NCBI GenBank assembly: GCA_036270655.1
Contig: DATBCD010000071.1
Span: forward strand, 13,018-77,017
DNA: 64,000 bases
Reading direction: 5' to 3'
From: VBCK01 sp036270655
Lineage (GTDB): Bacteria; Pseudomonadota; Gammaproteobacteria; Burkholderiales; Burkholderiaceae_F
Part shown: piece by piece, positions 44,214 through 52,768 of the stretch
Layout: each line of letters starts with the position of its first letter
How positions within the stretch are numbered: position 1 is the stretch's first letter
Translations under genes and position numbers: made by a program
The notes under the pieces: model-generated
Told to the model about the DNA's origin: nothing
Seen by the model: only the letters and a program-made list of their open reading frames with translations
The model's database searches: none

Positions 44214-44831
44214 TCAGCGTGGCAGCAGCGTCGACAGTGCGTACAGGCCGAACAGCACGATCGTGCCGCCGGACAGGCGGTTGATCGCCCGCATCCACGA
44301 GTCACTGACGCGGTGGCGCATCCGCGCTGCCGCCGTGCTCAGAAAGAGCCACCACAGACCCGAACCGACGAACACTCCGGCCACCAGCGTTGCGGCGCCC
44401 GCGTAGGTGGTTGACACCACCAGCCCGAAGCCGGCGAATACGGCGACAAGGGACAGGATCGTCATCGGATTGGCCAGCGTCAGCAGCAGAGTCGAAAAGT
44501 ACGCCGGCAGCACGCCGCCGGACCTGGCCCGCGCTTCCCGCTGGGCGGGACGCGCCAGAATCATGCGTGCGCCCAGCCAGCACAGGGTCGCGCCGCCGCC
44601 CAGGCGCAGCCAGGTCGCATGGGCCACCAGGAAGCCGGAGATGGCGGTCAGCCCGAATCCCGCGACGCATCCGTACGCGGCGTCCGCGGTGGCGGCTCCG
44701 AGGCCGGTGGCCAGCCCTGCGACGACGCCTTGCTCGAGACTGCGCCGGACGCACAACAACCCGATCGGACCGACCGGAGCGGCGATCGACACGCCGATCA
44801 CGAGCCCTTTGAGCAGGAGGTTCAACGCCAT
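44214..44831 (-). CDS. LysE/RhtB family exporter
   Basis: 205 residues, six membrane segments. The N-terminal GVSIAAPVGPIGLLCVRRSLEQG is the family signature, and LTLANPMTILSLVAVFAG is the second conserved element. It exports amino acids or related small molecules. It starts 176 bases from the divergent acyl-CoA ligase gene. Confidence 0.9.
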   Translation of the reverse strand: MALNLLLKGLVIGVSIAAPVGPIGLLCVRRSLEQGVVAGLATGLGAATADAAYGCVAGFGLTAISGFLVAHATWLRLGGGATLCWLGARMILARPAQREARARSGGVLPAYFSTLLLTLANPMTILSLVAVFAGFGLVVSTTYAGAATLVAGVFVGSGLWWLFLSTAAARMRHRVSDSWMRAINRLSGGTIVLFGLYALSTLLPR

Positions 44832-45007
44832 GGATGCCGCGCCGCGGAAACGCCCGCGCGCGCGTCGCGCAGGCCATCGTTCGATTTCGAAGACATCATA
44901 GGGCAAGGTTGTATATGATGACCTGCAGGGAGACGCAATTCGAGTTCGAGCCTGCATGGAGGCTTCGCGCGGCATCCGGAGCGCGTGGCCGCCACCGAAG
45001 CAAAGCC

Positions 45008-46651
45008 ATGAGCCGCAGCTCTGCTTACGACGTCGGTCTTGACCGCAATCAGGCCAATTTCGTCGCTTTGTCGCCGCTGAGCTTCCTCGAGCGTACGGCG
45101 GGCGTGTATCCGGACCATGCGGCGCTGATCTACGGCGGGCGTTCCCAGACCTGGGCCCAGACCTATCAGCGCTGCCGGCGCCTGGGCAGCGCGTTGGCGG
45201 CGCGCGGCGTCGGCCGCGGCGATACGGTGGCCGCGATGCTGCCCAACGTGCCGGCGATGTTCGAGGCGCATTTTGGCGTCCCGATGAGCGGCGCCGTGCT
45301 CAATGCGCTCAACACCCGCCTCGACGCCGAAGCGATCGCCTTCATGCTGGCGCACGGCGGCGCCCGCGTGCTGCTGACGGATCGGGAATTCTCCCCGGTG
45401 ATCGAAAAGGCGCTGGCGCGCATGCAGGGCGAGCGCCCGCTGGTCATCGAGGTTCAGGATGCCCTGGCGCCCGCGGGCAAGGAGCTCGGTCAGATCGACT
45501 ACGACTCGTTCCTGGCCGGCGGCGATCCGGGCTTCGCATGGCAGCTGCCCGCCGATGAATGGGATGCGATCACGCTCAACTACACGTCGGGCACGACCGG
45601 CGATCCGAAGGGGGTCGTCTACCACCACCGCGGAGCCTACCTGAACGCCGCCAGCAACGTGATCTCGTGGGGCATGCCGGCGCATTCGGTGTACCTCTGG
45701 ACGCTGCCGATGTTCCATTGCAATGGCTGGTGCATGCCCTGGGCGATGGCGCTGGTGGCGGGCACCAGTGTCTGCCTGCGCAGGGTCGACCCGGCCCAGG
45801 TGTTCGCGCTGATCCGCGAGCACACGGTCACGCACCTGTGCGGCGCGCCGATCGTCTACAGCATGCTGATCAGCGCGCCCGAGGAGTTGCGCGCGGGTAT
45901 CCGGCATCCGATCAAAGGGCTGATCGCCGGGGCCGCTCCTCCGGCGGCGGTGATCGAGGGATGCGAACGGATCGGAATCGATATCACGCACGTGTACGGC
46001 CTGACCGAGTCGTACGGTCCGGCAGCCGTATGCGCCAGGCAGCAGGCGTGGGCCGGGCTTCCGCTCGAGGAACGGGCCCGGCTGAACGGACGCCAGGGAG
46101 TTGCATACCACCTGCAGCAGGCCATCGCGGTGCTGGATCCGGAAACCATGCAGCCGGTGCCGGCCGACGGCGAGACGATGGGTGAGATCTTCTTCCGCGG
46201 CAATATTCTGATGAAGGGCTACCTGAAAAACCCGAGGGCAACGGCGCAGGCGTTCGCCGGCGGCTGGTTCCACACGGGCGACCTGGCGGTGGTGCACCCG
46301 GACGGCTACGTGAAGATCAGGGACCGCAGCAAGGACGTCATCATCTCGGGGGGTGAGAATATCTCCTCGCTCGAGGTCGAGGACGCGCTGCACCGGCATC
46401 CCGCGGTGCTGGTCGCTGCCGTGGTCGCGCAGCCGGACCCCAAGTGGGGCGAAGTGCCGTGCGCGTTCGTCGAGCTCAAGGCCGGCGCCACGGTGCAGGC
46501 CGAAGAGCTGATCGACCACTGTCGTGGCCTGCTGGCGCGCTTCAAGGTGCCCAAGCGCGTGGTGTTCGGACCGCTGCCGAAGACGTCGACCGGCAAGATC
46601 CAGAAGTTCGTGCTGCGCCAGCAAGTCAAGTCGACCAGCGCAATCGAATAG
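45008..46651 (+). CDS. Acyl-CoA ligase (AMP-forming; DmdB/FadD-like)
   Basis: 547 residues, ANL superfamily. The P-loop YTSGTTGDPKG, the GLTESYGP adenine motif, GWFHTGDLAV, and the C-terminal Lys in PKTSTGKIQKF are present. It activates a carboxylic acid to its CoA thioester. Placed 9 bases before a Liv-type ABC importer, it probably activates the imported acid; short-chain, branched or aryl acids are all possible. The ATG 45008 gives MSRSSAYDVGL; earlier starts lack conservation. Confidence 0.92.
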   Translation: MSRSSAYDVGLDRNQANFVALSPLSFLERTAGVYPDHAALIYGGRSQTWAQTYQRCRRLGSALAARGVGRGDTVAAMLPNVPAMFEAHFGVPMSGAVLNALNTRLDAEAIAFMLAHGGARVLLTDREFSPVIEKALARMQGERPLVIEVQDALAPAGKELGQIDYDSFLAGGDPGFAWQLPADEWDAITLNYTSGTTGDPKGVVYHHRGAYLNAASNVISWGMPAHSVYLWTLPMFHCNGWCMPWAMALVAGTSVCLRRVDPAQVFALIREHTVTHLCGAPIVYSMLISAPEELRAGIRHPIKGLIAGAAPPAAVIEGCERIGIDITHVYGLTESYGPAAVCARQQAWAGLPLEERARLNGRQGVAYHLQQAIAVLDPETMQPVPADGETMGEIFFRGNILMKGYLKNPRATAQAFAGGWFHTGDLAVVHPDGYVKIRDRSKDVIISGGENISSLEVEDALHRHPAVLVAAVVAQPDPKWGEVPCAFVELKAGATVQAEELIDHCRGLLARFKVPKRVVFGPLPKTSTGKIQKFVLRQQVKSTSAIE

Positions 46652-46660
46652 ATCCGTCTT

Positions 46661-47416
46661 GTGGCAGCCAGCGATCTGATACTGGAAACCCGGGGGCTGT
46701 CCAAGGAGTTCATGGGGTTTGCCGCCGTCCAGGATGTGAGCCTGAGCATCGAGCGCGGCCGCGTGCATGCGCTGATCGGTCCGAACGTCGCCGGCAAGAC
46801 GACCGTGTTCAATCTGCTGACCGGCTTCGTGAAGCCGACGTCGGGAACGATCCTCTTCAACGGTGCCGACATCACGGGCGAGTCGCCGGTCCAGATCGCG
46901 CGGCGCGGCATGATCCGTTCGTTCCAGATCTCCGCCACCTTCCCGCATCTGACCTTGCTCGAGAACGTACGGATCGCGCTTCAGCGGAAAATCGCCAACT
47001 CCTTTCATTTCTGGGAGGACGAATCGCGCCTGGACTGCCTGAACGATCGCGCCATGCAGCTGCTCGAGTCGGTCGACCTGCGCGACTTCGCTCATCGGAT
47101 CACGGTGGAGCTGCCCTACGGGCGCAAGCGCGCCCTGGAGATCGCAACCACGCTGGCACTGGATCCGCAGCTGATGTTGCTGGACGAGCCGACCCAGGGC
47201 ATGGGCCATGAGGACGTGAGCCGGGTCGTCGAGCTGATCCGGGCCGTGGCGCGCGATCGGACCATTCTGATGGTCGAGCACAACCTGCCGGTGGTCGAGA
47301 CTCTTAGCGATGTCATCACCGTGTTGCAACGTGGCAGTGTACTGGCGCAGGGACCGTACGCGGTCGTGTCGAGCGACCCGCGGGTGCTGGAGGCGTACGT
47401 CGGGGTCGAGGCGTGA
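46661..47416 (+). CDS. Liv-type ABC transporter ATP-binding protein LivG, altered Walker A
   Basis: 251 residues. ABC ATPase with signature ELPYGRKRALEIA and Walker B LMLLDEPTQGMG, matching LivG. The Walker A reads GPNVAGKTT, Val replacing the third Gly (GxxGxGK). That Gly is normally invariant, so nucleotide binding may be impaired, or this is a sequence error: one base (GTC for GGC) explains it. Start GTG, 9 bases after the ligase stop. Confidence 0.9.
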   Translation: MAASDLILETRGLSKEFMGFAAVQDVSLSIERGRVHALIGPNVAGKTTVFNLLTGFVKPTSGTILFNGADITGESPVQIARRGMIRSFQISATFPHLTLLENVRIALQRKIANSFHFWEDESRLDCLNDRAMQLLESVDLRDFAHRITVELPYGRKRALEIATTLALDPQLMLLDEPTQGMGHEDVSRVVELIRAVARDRTILMVEHNLPVVETLSDVITVLQRGSVLAQGPYAVVSSDPRVLEAYVGVEA

Positions 47417-47471
47417 GCGCGCCGCGCGAACCCGTTCGGCTCCCCGGTGGTAATTCTGTGGGCCTGACTCG

Positions 47472-48194
47472 ATGAGCAGCGCGTTCGAGCCTGGCGGAGA
47501 AATGCTCCGGCTGGCGAACCTGCACGCGTTCTACGGCGAATCGCACATCCTGCACGGAATCGACCTTCGGGTGAACCGGGGCGAGCTGGTGACGCTGCTC
47601 GGCCGCAACGGAGCCGGGCGCACGACCACGTTGAAGGCGATTCTGGGCCTGGTCGGCCGCCGCACCGGGACCATCACGTTCAACGGCGAACAGGTCGCCT
47701 CGATGGCGCCGCACCGGATCGCGCGCCTGGGGATCGGCTACTGCCCGGAAGAACGCGGGATTTTCGCCGGGCTGACGACGGAGGAAAACCTGCTGCTGCC
47801 ACCCAGGCTGAACAGCGGCGGCATGGACCTCGATGAGATCTACCGGATGTTTCCGAACCTGCTGGAGCGGCGCCGCAGCCCGGGAACGCGGCTGTCGGGC
47901 GGTGAGCAGCAGATGCTCTCGATGGCGCGCATCCTGCGCACCGGCGCGCGCCTGCTGCTGCTGGACGAGATCACCGAAGGACTGGCCCCGGTGATCGTGA
48001 AGAAGCTGGCCGAGGTGCTGAAGACGCTGAAGGCGCGTGGACTCACGATCGTGCTGGTGGAGCAGAATTTCCGTTTTGCCGCTCCGCTGGCGGACCGGCA
48101 CTATGTACTGGAACATGGACGCATCGTGCAGACCGTGACGCGCGAAGAGCTTCCCTCCTGCACCGAGCGGCTGCACGCCATGCTGGGCGTATGA
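47472..48194 (+). CDS. Liv-type ABC transporter ATP-binding protein LivF, Walker A Arg
   Basis: 240 residues. Signature LSGGEQQML and Walker B LLLLDEITEGLAP. The Walker A reads GRNGAGRTT, with Arg for the catalytic Lys. I recall this Lys-to-Arg change, with DEI in place of DEP, from a subgroup of Burkholderiales LivF proteins, so it may be a lineage feature rather than damage. It pairs with LivG, separated by 55 bases. Confidence 0.9.
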   Translation: MSSAFEPGGEMLRLANLHAFYGESHILHGIDLRVNRGELVTLLGRNGAGRTTTLKAILGLVGRRTGTITFNGEQVASMAPHRIARLGIGYCPEERGIFAGLTTEENLLLPPRLNSGGMDLDEIYRMFPNLLERRRSPGTRLSGGEQQMLSMARILRTGARLLLLDEITEGLAPVIVKKLAEVLKTLKARGLTIVLVEQNFRFAAPLADRHYVLEHGRIVQTVTREELPSCTERLHAMLGV

Positions 48195-48254
48195 GCGCGG
48201 CGCGAACACCCGACTTCCGACCCGCTTGATTCAACCCACCCGCGAGGAGACCCG

Positions 48255-49463
48255 ATGAGACCGAAAACCCTGATCCAGGCCGCCGGCCTGGCGATGACCC
48301 TGGCGGGCGCGGCGCACGCGCAGATATCCGACGGGGTCGTGAAGATCGGCGTGCTGACGGACCTGTCCGGCACCTATTCGGACCTGTCCGGGCAGGGTGC
48401 GGTGCTGGCCACCCAGATGGCGATCGACGATTTCCTGGCCCAGGACAAGCCCGCCTTCAAGGTCGAGATGGTGTACGCCGACCATCAGAACAAGGGCGAC
48501 ATCGCCGCCAACAAGGCGCGCGAGTGGTTCGAGCGGGACAATGTCGACGTCGTGACGGACCTTGTCACCACGTCGACCGCGCTGGCCGTGATGAAGATCG
48601 GCAAGGAGAAGAACCGGGTGGTGCTGGTGTCGGGAGCCGGATCGACCCGGATCACCAACGAGGACTGCAACGACCTGACGGTGCACTGGGCCTACGACAC
48701 CTACGCCCTGGCCCATGGCACCGCCAAGGCGGTGGTGCAGCGGGGCGGCAAGAGCTGGTTCTTCCTGACCGCCGACTATGCGTTCGGCCACTCGCTCGAG
48801 AAAGATGCCAGTGACGTGGTCACCGCCAATGGCGGCACCGTGGTCGGTTCGGTACGGCACCCGTTTCCCGGCACCGACTTCTCCTCGTTCCTGCTGAAGG
48901 CCCAGACCTCGGGCGCACAGGTGATCGGCCTGGCCAACGCGGGCACCGACACGACCAATTCAATCAAGCAGGCGGCCGAATTCGGCATCATGCCCAAGCA
49001 GACGCTGGCGGGCCTTTTGATGTTCATCACGGACGTGAACTCGCTGGGCCTGAAGACCGCGCAGGGCATGTACCTGACCGAGGGTTTTTACTGGGACCTG
49101 AATGACGAGACGCGCGCCTGGTCCAGGCGCTTCTTCGAGAAGCACAAGCGGATGCCGACGATGGCGCAGGCGGGCGACTACTCGGCCGCAATGCACTACC
49201 TGAAGGCCGTGAAGGCGATCAACAGCGACGACGCGCAGAAGGTGATGGCGCAGATGAAGAAGACGCCGGTGAATGATTTTTTCGCGAAGGGCGGACGCAT
49301 CCGCGACGACGGCCGCATGGTGCACGACATGTACCTGTTTCAGGTGAAAAAGCCATCGGAATCGAGCGGACCATGGGACTACTACAAGCTGCTCGCCACC
49401 ATCCCGGGCGACGAAGCATTCCAGCCGCTGTCGGCATCGCGCTGTCCGCTGATAAAGAAATGA
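48255..49463 (+). CDS. Liv-type ABC transporter substrate-binding protein (copy 1)
   Basis: 402 residues, periplasmic binding protein type 1. The signal ends GAAHA-QISDG. The mature protein has VKIGVLTDLSGTYSDLSGQG and an unusual Cys in ITNEDCNDLTV. It is the first of two tandem copies. Imported ligand is unknown; the neighbouring ligase suggests an organic acid rather than an amino acid. AGGAGA precedes the ATG. Confidence 0.93.
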   Translation: MRPKTLIQAAGLAMTLAGAAHAQISDGVVKIGVLTDLSGTYSDLSGQGAVLATQMAIDDFLAQDKPAFKVEMVYADHQNKGDIAANKAREWFERDNVDVVTDLVTTSTALAVMKIGKEKNRVVLVSGAGSTRITNEDCNDLTVHWAYDTYALAHGTAKAVVQRGGKSWFFLTADYAFGHSLEKDASDVVTANGGTVVGSVRHPFPGTDFSSFLLKAQTSGAQVIGLANAGTDTTNSIKQAAEFGIMPKQTLAGLLMFITDVNSLGLKTAQGMYLTEGFYWDLNDETRAWSRRFFEKHKRMPTMAQAGDYSAAMHYLKAVKAINSDDAQKVMAQMKKTPVNDFFAKGGRIRDDGRMVHDMYLFQVKKPSESSGPWDYYKLLATIPGDEAFQPLSASRCPLIKK

Positions 49464-50767
49464 TGCGTGCGGCCCGACGGATGAGGCAGAGAGGCGAGCC
49501 AGTTAACTTTCCCCTCTCCCGCTTGCGGGAGAGGGGCGGGGGAGAGGGTGTTCCGCTCCGGAGCCTGTTTGCCCGCTTGCTGCTGCTCTGCCCGACCCTG
49601 ATGCTGGTCAGCGCGGCCCACGCGCAGATATCCGACGGAGTCGTGAAGATCGGCGTGCTGACCGACCTGTCCGGCATCTATTCGGACCTGTCCGGCCAGG
49701 GTGCGGTGGTGGCCACGCAGATGGCGATCGACGATTTCCTGGCCCAGGACAGGCCCGCTTTCAAAGTCGAGATGGTGTACGCCGACCATCAGAACGCGGG
49801 CGACGTCGCCGCCGACAAGGCGCGCGAGTGGTTCGAGCGGGACAATGTCGATGTCGTGGCAGACCTGGTCACCACCACGACCGCGCTGGCCGTGATGAAG
49901 GTAGGCAAGGAGAAGAACCGGGTGGTGCTGGTGTCGGGAGCGGGGTCGACCCGGATCACCAACGAGGACTGCAACGACCTGACGGTGCACTGGACCTACG
50001 ACACTTACGCCCTGGCCCACGGCACGGCCAGGGCGGTGGTGAAGCAGGGGGGCAAGCGGTGGTTCTTCCTGACGGCCGACTACGCGTTCGGCACCTCGCT
50101 CGAGCAGGACGCCACGGACGTGGTGGTCGCTAACGGCGGCACCGTGGTCGGTTCGGTACGGCACCCGTTTCCGGGCACCGACTTCTCCCCGTTTCTGCTG
50201 AAGGCCCAGACCTCGGGCGCGCAGGTGATCGGGCTGGCCAATGCGGGCGCCGACACGACCAAATCGATCAAGCAGGCCGTCGAGACCGGCGTCACGCTCA
50301 AGCAGACGCTGGCGGGCCTTTTGATGTTCATCACGGATGTGAACTCGCTGGGCCTGAAGACCGCGCAGGGCATGTACCTGACCGAGGGTTTTTACTGGGA
50401 TCTGAATGACGAGACGCGCGCCTGGTCCAGGCGCTTCTTCGAGCAGCACGGCAAAATGCCGACGATGGCGCAGGCGGGCGACTATTCGGCCGTGATGCAC
50501 TACCTGAGGGCGGTGAAGGCGATCAACAGCGACGACGCGCAGAAGGTGATGGCGCAGATGAAAAAGACGCCCGTGAACGACTTTTTCGCGAAAAACGGGC
50601 GCATCCGCGACGACGGCCGCATGGTGCACGACATGTATCTGTTCCAGGTGAAAAAGCCATCGGAGTCGATCGGGCCATGGGACTACTACAACCTGCGCGC
50701 GACGATTCCGGCCGACGAGGCGTTCCAGCCCTTGTCCGCGTCCCGCTGCCCGCTGATCAAGAAGTGA
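49460..50767 (+). CDS. Liv-type ABC transporter substrate-binding protein (copy 2)
   Basis: About 435 residues from ATG 49460, which overlaps the previous stop (ATGA). By direct comparison the mature part differs from copy 1 at about 40 of 380 positions. The N-terminus is odd: the first 57 residues contain repeat-encoded sequence (PLSRLRERGGGEG) before a hydrophobic LFARLLLLC...SAAHA signal. Real translation may start later (TTG 49577 gives a short signal), but no good ribosome site supports it. Differences near AVETGVTLKQ suggest changed ligand preference. Confidence 0.85.
   Translation: MMRAARRMRQRGEPVNFPLSRLRERGGGEGVPLRSLFARLLLLCPTLMLVSAAHAQISDGVVKIGVLTDLSGIYSDLSGQGAVVATQMAIDDFLAQDRPAFKVEMVYADHQNAGDVAADKAREWFERDNVDVVADLVTTTTALAVMKVGKEKNRVVLVSGAGSTRITNEDCNDLTVHWTYDTYALAHGTARAVVKQGGKRWFFLTADYAFGTSLEQDATDVVVANGGTVVGSVRHPFPGTDFSPFLLKAQTSGAQVIGLANAGADTTKSIKQAVETGVTLKQTLAGLLMFITDVNSLGLKTAQGMYLTEGFYWDLNDETRAWSRRFFEQHGKMPTMAQAGDYSAVMHYLRAVKAINSDDAQKVMAQMKKTPVNDFFAKNGRIRDDGRMVHDMYLFQVKKPSESIGPWDYYNLRATIPADEAFQPLSASRCPLIKK
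49511..49550 (+). repeat. Hairpin repeat inside the 5' end of the second binding-protein gene
   Basis: CCCCTCTCCCGC-TT-GCGGGAGAGGGG gives a perfect 12-base-pair stem, followed by CGGGGGAGAGGGTG. It lies in frame between the two duplicated genes. Confidence 0.8.
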
Positions 50768-50790
50768 TCCCGGCAGCCGGCCGCATGAGC

Positions 50791-50900
50791 CCCTCCTTGC
50801 GGCAGAGCGACCCAGCCGAATCCCCCCTCTCCCGCTTGCGGCAGAGCGACCCAGCCGAATCACCCCTCTCCCGCTTGCGGCAGAGGGGCGGGGGAGAGGG
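50791..50900 (+). repeat. Tandem hairpin repeat, 39-base period, before LivH
   Basis: The segment TTGCGGCAGAGCGACCCAGC recurs at 50797 and 50836 and in part at 50875, a 39-base spacing. Each is joined to CCCCTCTCCCGC. The last ends GGGGCGGGGGAGAGGGAG about ten bases before the GTG of LivH, so it provides that gene's ribosome site. Confidence 0.8.
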
Positions 50901-50909
50901 AGCGCTGAG

Positions 50910-51794
50910 GTGACAATTTTCGGTGTTCCGCCTCAGGCCCTTTTCGCGCAACTGCTGCTGGGGTTGATCAACGGCTCCTTCTACGCCGTGCTCAGCCTCG
51001 GGCTGGCGCTGATCTTCGGCATGCTGAACGTCATCAATTTCGCTCACGGCGCGCTCTACATGATCGGCGCCTTCCTGGCCTGGATCGGCCTGACCGTCTT
51101 CGGCGTGAACTACTGGGCGGCGCTGGTGCTGTCGCCGCTGCTGGTCGGGGCGCTGGGTGCGCTGATCGAGCGGCTCATGCTCCGGCGTCTGTACCAGCTG
51201 GATCACCTGTACGGTCTGCTGCTGACGTTCGGGCTGGCGCTGATCGCCGAGGGCGTGTTCCGCAACTACTACGGCATTTCGGGCGAATCGTACGACGTTC
51301 CCGAGCAGCTGCAGGGAGGGGTGAACCTGGGCTTCATGTTCATGCCGCTGTATCGGGCCTGGGTCGTGGTCGCGGCACTGACCGTGTGCTTCGCCGTGTG
51401 GTTCGCGATCGAGCGCACCCGCCTGGGCGCCACGCTGCGCGCCGCGACCCAGCGGCCGGATCTGGTGCAGGCGCTGGGCATCAATGTGCCGCTGCTGATG
51501 ACGCTCACCTACGCCGCCGGAGCGGCGCTGGCGGCGTTCGCCGGCGTGCTGGCGGCGCCGGTGGTGCAGGTCAATCCGCTGATGGGTTCGAACCTGATCA
51601 TCGTGGTGTTCGCGGTGGTGGTGATCGGCGGCATGGGGTCGATCCTGGGATCCATCCTCACCGGGCTCGGCCTCGGGCTGGTGGAGGCGCTGACGAAGGT
51701 CTACTACCCGGAGGCATCGGCGGTCGTGATCTTCCTCGTCATGGTCATTGTGCTGCTGCTGCGGCCGGCGGGCCTGTTCGGCCGGACCGCGTGA
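50910..51794 (+). CDS. Liv-type ABC transporter permease LivH
   Basis: 294 residues, about eight membrane segments. Contains LINGSFYAVLSLGLALIFGMLNVINFAHGALYM by position 20-52 (given as boundaries) and the EAA-loop AATQRPDLVQALGINV. Forms the channel with LivM. The GTG start uses a ribosome site inside the preceding repeat. Confidence 0.93.
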   Translation: MTIFGVPPQALFAQLLLGLINGSFYAVLSLGLALIFGMLNVINFAHGALYMIGAFLAWIGLTVFGVNYWAALVLSPLLVGALGALIERLMLRRLYQLDHLYGLLLTFGLALIAEGVFRNYYGISGESYDVPEQLQGGVNLGFMFMPLYRAWVVVAALTVCFAVWFAIERTRLGATLRAATQRPDLVQALGINVPLLMTLTYAAGAALAAFAGVLAAPVVQVNPLMGSNLIIVVFAVVVIGGMGSILGSILTGLGLGLVEALTKVYYPEASAVVIFLVMVIVLLLRPAGLFGRTA

Positions 51795-51804
51795 GGCGAT
51801 CGGG

Positions 51805-52764
51805 ATGAAAGCCGGCTCTTCCGCCGCGGCGAGGCCCTCGAGCAGGCCTATGTTCTTCGTGCTGATCGTGGTGGGCCTGGTCGCACCGTTCCTGGTGTAC
51901 CCGACCTTCCTGATGAAGGTGTTGTGCTTCGCACTGTTCGCTTCGGCCTTCAACCTGCTGCTGGGGTTTGCGGGGCTGCTGTCCTTCGGCCACGCCGCAT
52001 TCTTCGGATCCGCCGCTTACGTGTGCGGATATCTTTGCCGGACGGTCGGCGCACCGCCGGAGGTGGGAATCCTGGCCGGAACCGCGTTCGCGGGCGCGCT
52101 GGGCGCGCTGTTCGGGCTGCTCGCGATCCGCCGCTCGGGCATCTATTTCGCGATGATCACGCTGGCGCTGGCCCAGCTCGTGTATTTCCTGGAGCTCGAG
52201 CTGCCGTTCACCGGCGGCGAGGACGGTCTGCAGGGCATTCCCCGGGGCCACCTGCTCGGCTTCATCAACCTGTCGAACCAGTGGGCGATGTACTACTTCG
52301 TGTTCGCGATCTACCTGGCGGGCTTCTGGCTGATCCACCGCACCATCCATTCGCCCTTCGGCCAGGTTTTGAAGGCGATCCGCGAGAACGAGCCGAGCGC
52401 GATCTCGCTCGGCTACGCGGTCGATCGGTACAAGCTGCTGGCGTTCGTGCTGTCCGCGACGCTCACTGGCCTGGCCGGAGCCACCAAGTCGATCGTGTTC
52501 CAGCTCGCCTCGCTGACCGACGCGCACTGGCATACGTCCGGCGAGGTGGTGCTGATGACCCTGGTGGGCGGGCTCGGGACGGTGCTCGGCCCGTCGATGG
52601 GCGCGCTGACGATCGTCAGTCTGGAAAATCTGCTGGCGGACAAGGTCGGGTCCTGGGTGACGGTGATCATGGGCGCGATCTTCGTCGTTTGCGTGCTCGT
52701 GTTCCGCCGCGGCATCGTCGGCGAGCTGCGTGCGCTGCGCCTGCCGCGTCGCAGCGGAGCATGA
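51805..52764 (+). CDS. Liv-type ABC transporter permease LivM
   Basis: 319 residues, about ten membrane segments. The motif LLGFAGLLSFGHAAFFG and the EAA loop AIRENEPSAISLGY are typical of LivM. It completes the importer (two ATPases, two binding proteins, two permeases). Ten bases after LivH. Confidence 0.93.
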   Translation: MKAGSSAAARPSSRPMFFVLIVVGLVAPFLVYPTFLMKVLCFALFASAFNLLLGFAGLLSFGHAAFFGSAAYVCGYLCRTVGAPPEVGILAGTAFAGALGALFGLLAIRRSGIYFAMITLALAQLVYFLELELPFTGGEDGLQGIPRGHLLGFINLSNQWAMYYFVFAIYLAGFWLIHRTIHSPFGQVLKAIRENEPSAISLGYAVDRYKLLAFVLSATLTGLAGATKSIVFQLASLTDAHWHTSGEVVLMTLVGGLGTVLGPSMGALTIVSLENLLADKVGSWVTVIMGAIFVVCVLVFRRGIVGELRALRLPRRSGA

Positions 52765-52768
52765 AGGC

